From: Bdellovibrionales bacterium
GTDB taxonomy: Bacteria; Bdellovibrionota; Bdellovibrionia; Bdellovibrionales; UBA1609
DNA: 64,000 nucleotides
Reading direction: 5' to 3'
Assembly: GCA_016714165.1 (NCBI GenBank)
Contig: JADJNU010000001.1
Location: forward strand, 2,232,001-2,296,000
This document shows positions 1 through 8,036 of the stretch, one piece after another. A program made the position numbers and the translations under genes. The notes under the pieces were generated by a model that did no database searches, was not told where the DNA came from, and worked only from the letters and a program-made list of their open reading frames with translations. Position 1 is the stretch's first letter, and the number at the start of each line of letters is the position of its first letter.

Positions 1-712
1 TTAGCTTTTTGTGCTTGGGCACATTCTGCCTGCTAATGGCCTTTGAAAGAGCCAAGTTCATTCCCACATAGGCGGCAAAATCTTGCTTTCTGAGAAACAG
101 ATATTGCAAGCCCTTACTCTTATAGTTATTCACTCGTTCAAGAGAAATTGGACTTTCCTTTCTTCCCACACGAATATATTTGTTAGCCCCGACCTTTAGA
201 AAGACATCAGAAAGAGCCTTAGAACCAGAAACAAACTCATCGATAAAAACACGACAATATTCGTGATCTCCATCCACCGAGCCATCAGAGGACGAAGAGC
301 GCCCGGCCTGCATGTGTTCAACAAGATCGATACTGGAGTTAACATCATCGCTCGAATAGGGCTTAGTTAGGAATTCCGTCACACCCATTTGGTAGGCCGA
401 TTCCAAGTCCATAATGTCTGAATAACCTGTCATTAAAATAAATGGGAGATGAGGTGATCCTTTTTTCAGATGACTAAACAAAGTCACTCCGTCCATAACA
501 GGCATGCGAATATCAGAAAACACGACAGAGATTTCCTTATGGTCGGCGAAAATGGATAGAGCCTCTTGACCATTCTCGGCCTCAAGAACCGTGTAGCCGC
601 GTTCCTTCAAAAGATCTGATAGAATTTCCCTCAGCATGGGCTCGTCATCTACAACAAGAGCACATTTTACTTTTGAAACAGTCTTGATAGAGTTCAGACT
701 CGGCTTTTCCAA
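1..712 (-). CDS. Response regulator receiver-domain protein (3' end outside window)
   Basis: Reading leftward, the frame stays open through base 1, so the gene is partial at its C-terminus. The N-terminal part is a CheY-like receiver: the acidic pair in VVDDEP, the phospho-acceptor Asp in VVFSDIRMP, the Thr-type residue in ILMTGYS and the Lys in FLTKPYS are all visible. After about residue 140 comes a second region with the pattern YIRVGRKE..LERVNNYKSKGLQYLFLRK, which resembles the segment often found ahead of HD-GYP domains; that is inference, since no HD-GYP is inside the window. I chose the TTG start at 712 because GAGGG lies 9 bases upstream; an upstream in-frame stop leaves only TTG candidates. 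The output could be c-di-GMP turnover, but this is not shown. Confidence 0.75.
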   Translation of the reverse strand, partial: MEKPSLNSIKTVSKVKCALVVDDEPMLREILSDLLKERGYTVLEAENGQEALSIFADHKEISVVFSDIRMPVMDGVTLFSHLKKGSPHLPFILMTGYSDIMDLESAYQMGVTEFLTKPYSSDDVNSSIDLVEHMQAGRSSSSDGSVDGDHEYCRVFIDEFVSGSKALSDVFLKVGANKYIRVGRKESPISLERVNNYKSKGLQYLFLRKQDFAAYVGMNLALSKAISRQNVPKHKKL

Positions 713-895
713 ATTGATCAACCCTCATTCATGGTGATAAACACATAGAATTTATACAATAATAGATGCAATTAGAAGTGAAAACTTCATTTCGTTCACC
801 AAAGAAAAACTGACTTTATGATATTATTCAACAATCTTTCAAGGATATTGAGCGATAGCTTTGCCGGGATTTTCCAGTTCGCGCAAAAATAAACC

Positions 896-2113
896 CTACT
901 TTATCAAACTAAGGATTCCATTTTCGATGGTCACATCACCGCCTGATACCCAGTAATCACCTGATCCTGAGTGAGCCGTTTCAACCTCTTTATTTTTAGG
1001 AGACAAGATCTTCTTTACCTCAAATATCTTACTTTTCATTCGAGGCCCCAACACCTCCAAAGTTTGTCCCACCTTAAAGGTACCTCGGACCTCAATTGGC
1101 AAAAAACCATCACTATTTAATGGTCCCTTCACCAGCCCGGCAAATGTCTGGGTAGAAGTTCTCGACGTCAAATAATTTTGACCCCCAGACGAAGGCTCCT
1201 TCATAAGGAACCCATCGTGGTAACCACGGTTTGAAATTTTCTCTAATTCCTGCCGAAGTTCTGGGTTAAAATCCAGTCCCGCAAGAGCGTCATCAATCGC
1301 CTGCCGATAGGCCCTCGCCACTTGCGAAACATAGTTCACAGACTTAGTTCTACCTTCAACCTTAAACGAGGAAACTCCCGCATCGATCAGGTCGCGAAGA
1401 TGTTCAATCAAGCAAAGATCCTTCGCATTAAAAAGATAGGTGCCTTCGTCATTCTCTTCGAGGGAGTAGAATTCTCCCGGAGTACGGAGATCTTCGACTT
1501 GAATCTTGTATTTTTCCCGACAAGAATTATCACACACGCCTTGGTTTGCATCCCGATAGCTCATATAGCTCGACATCAAACAGCGGCCCGAATAGGCTAT
1601 GCAGATAGCCCCATGAACAAAGGCCTCCAACTCTAAATCAGGAACTCTGTATTTAATTTCTGTGATTTCTTCCAGTGATAATTCTCGACTCAATATGACT
1701 CTCTCGACATTGAGGCTCTTCTTCCAAAACAAAGCACTCTGCCAATTCATGCAATTGGCTTGAACCGAAAGATGAATGGGTGTGTCGGGATATTTCTCCC
1801 GAACCAGCATCATCAAGCCCGGGTCACTCATGATAAGGGCGTCTGGCTTGACCGAAAGCCAATCTGCCAACTGAGGCAAAAATGGCTTCAATTTTCGATT
1901 TCGAGAAAAGATATTGGCCGTAACGTACACTTTCTTTCCAAGATTATGAGCAAAGTCTATGCCCTCTTTGAGACCCTCAAGATTTATTTCATTTTCTCTC
2001 GCTCTCAAGGAATACTTGGGGACGCCGAGATAGACCGCGTCCGCTCCATAAAAAAAGGCGTATTTGAGTTTCTGGATATCACCAGCCGGCATCAACAATT
2101 CAGGGGAGATCAT
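896..2113 (-). CDS. trhP: U32 family peptidase-like tRNA hydroxylation protein, TrhP/YegQ type
   Basis: This 405-residue protein has the peptidase U32 signature. The N-terminal part has LLMPAGD and YGADAVYLG, and the core motif HGAICIAYSGRC is followed by YRDANQGVCDNSCR, giving four conserved cysteines of the kind that hold an Fe-S cluster in this family. The later EGRTKSVNYV stretch and a C-terminal small beta domain match YegQ/TrhP rather than the shorter UbiU/UbiV proteins. TrhP family members make 5-hydroxyuridine at tRNA position 34 using prephenate. The ATG start has AGGGGC just upstream. It lies 45 bases after the cytochrome-repeat gene and may be read from the same transcript, though no functional link is apparent. 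Confidence 0.8.
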   Translation of the reverse strand: MISPELLMPAGDIQKLKYAFFYGADAVYLGVPKYSLRARENEINLEGLKEGIDFAHNLGKKVYVTANIFSRNRKLKPFLPQLADWLSVKPDALIMSDPGLMMLVREKYPDTPIHLSVQANCMNWQSALFWKKSLNVERVILSRELSLEEITEIKYRVPDLELEAFVHGAICIAYSGRCLMSSYMSYRDANQGVCDNSCREKYKIQVEDLRTPGEFYSLEENDEGTYLFNAKDLCLIEHLRDLIDAGVSSFKVEGRTKSVNYVSQVARAYRQAIDDALAGLDFNPELRQELEKISNRGYHDGFLMKEPSSGGQNYLTSRTSTQTFAGLVKGPLNSDGFLPIEVRGTFKVGQTLEVLGPRMKSKIFEVKKILSPKNKEVETAHSGSGDYWVSGGDVTIENGILSLIK

Positions 2114-2158
2114 GTGCCCCTGTACACCGAAAGACTAACAAGGACAATCCTTTTATTT

Positions 2159-4109
2159 CTAGTTATTTTGAGCACCATCAAGTATCCAAATCTTCACCCT
2201 TTTAATGAGGTCAGGACCCAGCTTCCCAGTTGGTGGCATGAAGTCTGTGGCGGCCGTCATTCTTTGATAAAGCTCTGAGCCCGCGGGATTTCCCGCAACC
2301 ACTCGGGCAGAAAGGGAGGCATAGTCACTGATTGTAAATCCGCCACTGATGGTTCCAACCGAATGGCAGCTAAAGCAGTTCTGATTAAAAACTCCATTTG
2401 CAGCCAATAGTTTTGAAAGGGGAATAGCCAAAAGCTTGGCATTTCTCAAACAATTGGCAACACTCGCCAAACCGACATTGGTTACACAAGTGTCAATGTT
2501 CGCCTGAGTAACGTCAAATGGCAATATGCCACTGTCATTTAAGCACTGAGCAATATTGGCTTGCCCACCTTGAATATTGCAACCGTCGATATGATCCTGA
2601 GTTGGGATCAACGGAAGATAACTATTGTTGGCCAAACAGGTTGCAATTTTTGATTCGCCGACTGCTGTCGCGCAATTTTCTAGTATCGCCTGAGTAACTC
2701 CAGTTGGGAGAAAAGTATGCGCCGTCAAGCACGAAGCCAAGTTTGCCAGTCCCTTATGTTGAAGACAGGCGCTGATGTGCTCTTGATTAAGAACTTGCGG
2801 AGTAAATTTTTTAGTTTTCAAGCAATTTGCCACACTGTCCAAACCCACGCTCGTAATGCACGCATCAATGTCTGCTTGGACAACTCCTGGAGGCAGAAGC
2901 CCGTTTTTCTCTATGCAGCCGGCAATTTTCGCATTGCCAACATACATGGCACAACTCTTCACATCAGGCTGGCTCAAAGCCTTTGAAAGGATACCGTTCT
3001 TGCGAAGACATTTGACTATATTTTCTGGACCGACGGCCGTGATGCAAGATGCAATTCTAGCGTCGTCAATCCCGGGCATGAGCAAACCATTCGCATTCAG
3101 ACAAGAATCAATATTTTCGGCTCCGGCAACATCATGACAAAACTGCACTTCCGCCTGAGTGGGAACAGCCGACAGCTGTCCCTGGGTACGCAAGCACTTC
3201 GTCAAATTGCCAACTCCAACTGATGTCACGCAATTTTGCGCTACGGCCTTATCGAGGCCGTTTAAAAAGAGGCCGTTATCTTCGAGACAGGTGATCAAGT
3301 TAGGCGCCCTGACCTCCTCCACGCAGCGAGTAGCATGTGCCGCCATGAGCGCACGAGAAAGCACACCCGTATTGCGAAAGCATTTTACAACTGAATTCTC
3401 ACCCACGGCGGTCACGCAAGAATCAATGGTGGCCTGAGTTGCCCCCGGCCGGCAGGAGGCCCGAATTTTCAAGACACTTCGCAGAATTGGCTAAAGTATC
3501 CGTTTTAGCGCAGACATGAAATTCATGCTGAGAAATGAAAAGTCGACCCGGAAACACAGCATTTTTAAGCAAACACTTCTCAACTCCAGCCTGCCCCCCA
3601 GCACCTGCCAGGCACTGGTCAATATTTGCCTGACTCAGACTATCCGGCTTTATCCCATTTTTTTCAAGACATCCCGCTACTTTCGGGGCTCCGACAGCGG
3701 CAACACATTTGTCAACATCACTTTGCTTTGGCAGGCGGTACCCATGAACTGGAAATCCACCCACGGTCAAACAACGAGCAACGTCCCATTCCAACCCGCT
3801 GTTATTGGCAACACACTCATCAACCCTCCCTTGCTGCAGACCGCTGACACCAATATTCTTTTTTTGTAGACAGCTCACTAATTTGGAAGATCCATCCGAA
3901 GCCCAACATTCCTGGAAGGCCAAATAGGTCAGCTTGTTTCCTGTGGGATCACCACTTCCTGAGCTCACATGAAGTGCATATTTCGACTCAAAACTGCCTC
4001 CGCAATTTTGAAACAGAAGAAAAGAACCTCCAAGCATGAAAGCCAACAAGCTACCCAAAAGAATTCGCCTTTGATCTGCAGACATTTCAAGCACCCCTCT
4101 CAGTTTCAT
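2159..4109 (-). CDS. Cys-repeat lipoprotein with C-terminal cytochrome c domain, interrupted by a one-base frameshift
   Basis: Two overlapping frames (stop at 3423; second frame ending at 2159) are halves of one gene. Adding one G to a run gives five Gs at 3442-3446 and shifts the frame inside a repeat; with four Gs the repeat reads through as LLPAGATQATID. The start at 4109 has a strong AGGAGAGGG site. The N-terminus is a lipoprotein signal (…LLFQNCGG). I count 16 tandem repeats of about 31 residues with consensus CvxxVGxxxVxxCLxxxGxL, two Cys 11 residues apart; repeat 5 spans the frameshift. The C-terminal ~80 residues carry one haem motif, CFSCH, and a distal MPPTG, like PSCyt1-type cytochromes. 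The repeat function is unknown to me; disulfides within or between repeats are an inference. The frameshift could be a sequencing error, a real mutation or slippage. Confidence 0.8.
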
Positions 4110-4166
4110 GCCCTCTCCTAGAAATTCAAAATCGAAACAAGCAAGGAGATCGGCAATCTCTCCCAG

Positions 4167-4195
4167 ATTATACATTCACACGACCATTCAAGGCC
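4167..4195 (-). promoter_or_regulatory. Candidate promoter for the Cys-repeat cytochrome gene
   Basis: On the minus strand a perfect TATAAT occupies 4172-4167. TTGGCC and TTGAAT hexamers lie about 19 and 13 bases upstream, so the -35 spacing is not ideal. Between this box and the start codon at 4109 the leader has a GGAGA/TCTCC inverted pair. This would allow transcription of the gene separately from the DUF1592-DUF1552 pair upstream. It is a motif match only. Confidence 0.35.
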
Positions 4196-4329
4196 AACAA
4201 AAACGTATTGCCTGGAGACTCATCGGCATTCCAAGTATAAAATGGATGATTTATCTAACTCACTTGATTCATTTTGGGATTCAAATCAATTCTTACTTTG
4301 ATACAAGTATTTCGTAGAACCTGATTCGG

Positions 4330-5649
4330 TTAGGTGGCAATGTAATTATTGATATTGCTGGTCGAGAGAACATTTTCCTCACCAAACGAAGCCTTTTGAA
4401 TATCAAAAAGACTCAGACCTGATAAGAGCAAACTTGGATAAGGTGTGCGTGGAAGATTAATCACCTGGCCAAACTTGAGATCGGATCCGCCTCCGCACAA
4501 GAGAGTGGGAATATTATCAGTGGCATGAACATTACCATCGTTCATGTCCGTGCCATAAAGAACTAATGTATTATCCAAAAGACTATTAGCTTTCAAAAGG
4601 TTGAGTAAATTTTTAAGTAATCCTATATGCATTCGATTCATGGTCTTCAATCGCTCGAGAGATGAGGCGTTGCCGCCATGATGAGCGCAGCTATGATGTT
4701 CAATTCCCGGACCTATATCGCCGCTGTAGTTAATCTCGCCCGAAACGGCTGGTGCGTACATGATCGTACCAACATTTGTGAGCTCACATTTTAAAGCAAA
4801 AACTAACATTTTTTGAAATTGTTGAACGCGATCTACGTAATTGACGTTTCGATTTGAATAGTCCAGTGTCGGAGCGGCTGGTGGCGTACAAACCGGTGGC
4901 CCGCTTTGTATTCCGTTTTCAATTTCTCTCAAGCCCGTCGCGTAAGCTTCTAATGCCTGCCGGCCCTCTGAGGAAGTCTTATTTGACACTGATTTTAGCT
5001 CATTCAGTGCCAGATCTAACACGCTCTTCTTTCTTGAAGTCAAATAGGCCAAGGACCTTGCCCCCTGTTGTCCCGATGCAAAGAGGTACCTAAAAAGCTC
5101 ATAAGGATCAGTGTGAGGGGTCAAAGGAAGCTCATCTGTTCGCCAAGAAATTCGATTCATATAGGTATGTGGATAGTTTGGGTGATCTCCAAGGAGATGT
5201 TCATGGTAGTAGGGGCCTCCAATTTCGACTGATCGAAATGGCGTGTTCTTTCCGTCGGCTATAAGCTGATCAATACTCTTTCCACAGCGTGGCTGCGTGA
5301 GCTCGAGTCGAATGAGATTTCCCGAAAGAAAGCCCGCACAATTTTGCCAATGAGGATCTCTGCTCGGCTGTCCGTTATAGAGGTTTCTAAGAATCATAAC
5401 GTTCTGATGGACAGCATCCCCCCCTTCTTTAAGAGGGTACAAAACGCCATCGGCAGAATCCCAGTGCCAAGCCCCATTAGGTAATCCCGGCGAAATATAA
5501 GTTCCGTTTGGGAAAAAGACTCCAATAAAGTTTTTCCTTTTGCTTGGAGAAGCCGCAAGGGCAGAGAGGGGAGCTAAATTATGAAGAAGCGGAAGTATGA
5601 GTTGAATGCCCATTCCTTTTAAAACGAGGCGCCGAGAAATTTCTTTCAT
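4330..5649 (-). CDS. DUF1552 family exported protein
   Basis: The 439-residue protein belongs to the DUF1552 family, which is nearly always encoded next to DUF1592/DUF1588 cytochromes. The N-terminus has a Tat-like twin-arginine segment, ISRRLVLKGMG, followed by a hydrophobic stretch ending ALAA. FFPNGTY, HHGG-type histidine motifs (EHHSCAHHGG) and LYGTDMNDGN near the C-terminus are typical of the family and hint at an alkaline-phosphatase-like (DUF1501-related) fold; no activity is established. The ATG at 5649 overlaps the stop of the upstream gene as TAATG, so the longer frame starting at 5733 is rejected and translation is probably coupled. It likely works with the DUF1592 protein in the periplasm. 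Confidence 0.85.
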   Translation of the reverse strand: MKEISRRLVLKGMGIQLILPLLHNLAPLSALAASPSKRKNFIGVFFPNGTYISPGLPNGAWHWDSADGVLYPLKEGGDAVHQNVMILRNLYNGQPSRDPHWQNCAGFLSGNLIRLELTQPRCGKSIDQLIADGKNTPFRSVEIGGPYYHEHLLGDHPNYPHTYMNRISWRTDELPLTPHTDPYELFRYLFASGQQGARSLAYLTSRKKSVLDLALNELKSVSNKTSSEGRQALEAYATGLREIENGIQSGPPVCTPPAAPTLDYSNRNVNYVDRVQQFQKMLVFALKCELTNVGTIMYAPAVSGEINYSGDIGPGIEHHSCAHHGGNASSLERLKTMNRMHIGLLKNLLNLLKANSLLDNTLVLYGTDMNDGNVHATDNIPTLLCGGGSDLKFGQVINLPRTPYPSLLLSGLSLFDIQKASFGEENVLSTSNINNYIAT

Positions 5650-7679
5650 TATTTTTTTTCCTGTATGGTGTCGACAATGGTATCGACAGCTAATTCCTTT
5701 AAAGGAATATCTGAGGCAATTTGTCTTCCACAAGAAGATCCCTGCGTTGGATCAATACCTTGCACATAGGCAGCGAGCTTGATGCGCACGCAATTGCGAA
5801 AATCTTTGGAACTTGACATTGCATCGGCAAGCTCACTCGGGCTGTCGACCTTGTGGCCTTCAAAATCAAGGCCTGACAGAACTGGCTTGCCATTGGAATA
5901 ATTGCTGCGAAACTGACCTGCCATGTCCCACTTCTCTAGGCCCAGCCCAAGAGGATCTATTTGAAAATGGCAAGCTGCGCACCGACTTCCGTAAGTCCGA
6001 TGGATCTCCATGCGCTCAACAAGAGACGCATTTGGATCAATTTTATTCTGAACATTAGCTATCTCCTCAAAAGTTGCTGCATCAAGAGCGGGAAGACTGC
6101 GACAAAGAACTTTATCGAGAACCCAAGTTCCTCTTTTTATCGGGTTTGTCTGCACGGAGTTTGCCGTTCTCATCAAGAAATGAGCCTGATTGAGCATTCC
6201 GCCCCGCTCGGCGGAGCTCACTTTAAGAAAGTTTGTGGCGCTGGCTCCGCCCGCGAGACCGTAGTGCGCACCAAGAATGCTGTTTGCGTAAGTGTATCCT
6301 GGTTTTAAAATTGAAGAGATGGGGCTATTTTGCAAAAGTATCTCTTTAAACACCAATCGACCTTCTTCTCCCATAGAAAATTCAAGTGAATTTCGATCTT
6401 TCGACAGATTATTTTTGTAGCCAATCCAGTAACCCCCAAAACTCTCAGCAAATCGGTCAGAATATTTGTTTAATAGGCGTGCTGCTTGCACTTTCAATTC
6501 GGCCAAATCGAGGCTTCCCTTCTCAGCTTTGTCCGCTAATTCAATATCTGGAAAGGTCGAACCAGTTAACAAAGACAAAATGGAAGCTTTGCGAAAATTT
6601 TCTTCATTTTCCTCAAAACCACCCGGATAGTATTCCATTTTAAATAGAAAATTGGGCGAAGCGGCCAATGACACCAAAGTGGCGCTGAGAGCATCCTTGA
6701 ATGGTTGATCTAACTCGCCCGTTGCCAATGATCCCGAAAGATTTGAAGCTATACTCAGCAGCTTTGGGCTATTGTTGAGCGGTTGGTCCGTCGCTGTTCC
6801 GTAACTAAGAGTTGTCACTTCGAAACTTGCCCCGTTAAGATAAGCAACTGGAATGGGAAACAGAAACCCATGATCGCCATCAATCCCAAGGGCTGCATTT
6901 ACGTCAGGGCGAGGGAAATTGGCTAGCGCCGAACCCAGATATGTTCCCACCCCCCCTGCTCCTTGATTTTTCACATAGATTTTCACTTGAACTGACCTCT
7001 CTGGCCAGTCAGGATCGTAGGCCCACCCCGATGCATACACTCCAGCCTGGCCAAATGTCCCCGTTGGTCGATTGCCCACACTATCCAAGAACCCTTGAAT
7101 TGCGGACACTGAAGTTCGAATTCTCTGGTGACCAAGAGCTAAAGAATCTAAAAAGAATGCTTTGAAATCAGCCACCTCACTCGCCCTCAATGGTCTGCGG
7201 TAGAGTGCTCGACCAGCCTTCAAAACAACGGGCAAAGCACAGTTGTCCCAAGTTTTCTCATAGAAGGGAATTTTCATGTTGCAACCGGCGAGCGTACTCT
7301 GATCTCTAGTCAATTGAGCGGCCAAAGACTCCGCAACGTTGATGTAAGCTTCAGCTGAAGCCCTGTCAAAAGGGGGATTCGCCAGACGATCAAAACCATA
7401 CAAAGTCGGAAAGGTCGGCAACGCACGGAGAATAGAAGAGTCAAAATCGCCACCCATCAAGTCATTCACAATCTGACCGTATTCATAAGGAGTCAGACGA
7501 GGCAACATCGCCTTTCGCTCGGGGCAGAAATTGTTAATGTTTATGTTTGGCCCTTGCACAAAGGAACTTTCTCGAGAACCAAACTTTCCGCAACTTTGGT
7601 AGACGAACACCACGCCAATGGCCGCAAAAAGAAAAATACCAAATCTCAGACTTTTATTTAACTTCTTCAGGGTTCGCAC
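5649..7679 (-). CDS. DUF1592/DUF1588-type c-cytochrome lipoprotein
   Basis: The 676-residue protein starts with GTG and a lipoprotein signal whose lipobox is VYQSC. RLTPYEYGQIVNDLMG is the DUF1587-type start of the family; a DUF1592 region surrounds residues 330-470, the DUF1588 hallmark RGTWVLDKVLC is near 530, a single haem site CAACH near 575 is followed by IDPLGLGLEKWD, and a DUF1585-like tail closes the protein. Around residues 200-310 an extra beta-sandwich-like segment (GWAYDPDWPERS … GDHGFLF) is inserted, similar to carbohydrate-binding-like repeats in other predatory and gliding bacteria; that likeness is inference. Substrate and partner are unknown. It is coupled by TAATG to the DUF1552 gene. 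Confidence 0.85.
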   Translation of the reverse strand: MRTLKKLNKSLRFGIFLFAAIGVVFVYQSCGKFGSRESSFVQGPNININNFCPERKAMLPRLTPYEYGQIVNDLMGGDFDSSILRALPTFPTLYGFDRLANPPFDRASAEAYINVAESLAAQLTRDQSTLAGCNMKIPFYEKTWDNCALPVVLKAGRALYRRPLRASEVADFKAFFLDSLALGHQRIRTSVSAIQGFLDSVGNRPTGTFGQAGVYASGWAYDPDWPERSVQVKIYVKNQGAGGVGTYLGSALANFPRPDVNAALGIDGDHGFLFPIPVAYLNGASFEVTTLSYGTATDQPLNNSPKLLSIASNLSGSLATGELDQPFKDALSATLVSLAASPNFLFKMEYYPGGFEENEENFRKASILSLLTGSTFPDIELADKAEKGSLDLAELKVQAARLLNKYSDRFAESFGGYWIGYKNNLSKDRNSLEFSMGEEGRLVFKEILLQNSPISSILKPGYTYANSILGAHYGLAGGASATNFLKVSSAERGGMLNQAHFLMRTANSVQTNPIKRGTWVLDKVLCRSLPALDAATFEEIANVQNKIDPNASLVERMEIHRTYGSRCAACHFQIDPLGLGLEKWDMAGQFRSNYSNGKPVLSGLDFEGHKVDSPSELADAMSSSKDFRNCVRIKLAAYVQGIDPTQGSSCGRQIASDIPLKELAVDTIVDTIQEKK

Positions 7680-8036
7680 CTCTTCAATTTCAATGGGTTC
7701 ATCCTAACAACACCTTTTGCAGAGACTTCATCAATCATTCAATATGAGTTCTGCTTTCACTTGATTCTTCTCGGATTGAAACGCTAAATTCTTTAGTGAC
7801 GAACCCGAAGGGACTCTCTAAGAATAAACTCGCCAACCTGAGATTTCTTGCTTTGAGTTTGTGGCGCTTAAGGTTTAGACATCTCAATCTGGGGCAACCC
7901 GTATCGAAATTTGCCATTCGATCCAATCATAGACAGTTCTGAATCCTATTAACTCATTAGCTGCGTCTCAAATCAAAGTGAGTGGCTGCGTCATTGCAAA
8001 TGTAACTTCCAGGGAGAAATGGGGAGGGGCATTTTA
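7680..8036. other. Divergent intergenic region of the cytochrome cluster
   Basis: This 357-base stretch separates the leftward DUF1592 gene from the rightward diheme lipoprotein gene and must hold both promoters. I see no convincing coding frame, hairpin terminator or clear paired -35/-10 boxes. Short frames on both strands here lack ribosome sites. Confidence 0.5.

Noticed and set aside
1322..2278. Plus-strand frames over the U32 gene
   Set aside because: They are antisense to a well-conserved protein and lack ribosome sites.
2717..3869. Plus-strand frames over the Cys-repeat gene
   Set aside because: They arise from the regular repeat structure of the opposite strand and have no domain or ribosome site.
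2159..4109. Repeats considered as a CRISPR or DNA-level satellite
   Set aside because: The units are alike at protein level but poorly conserved in DNA and there are no spacers.
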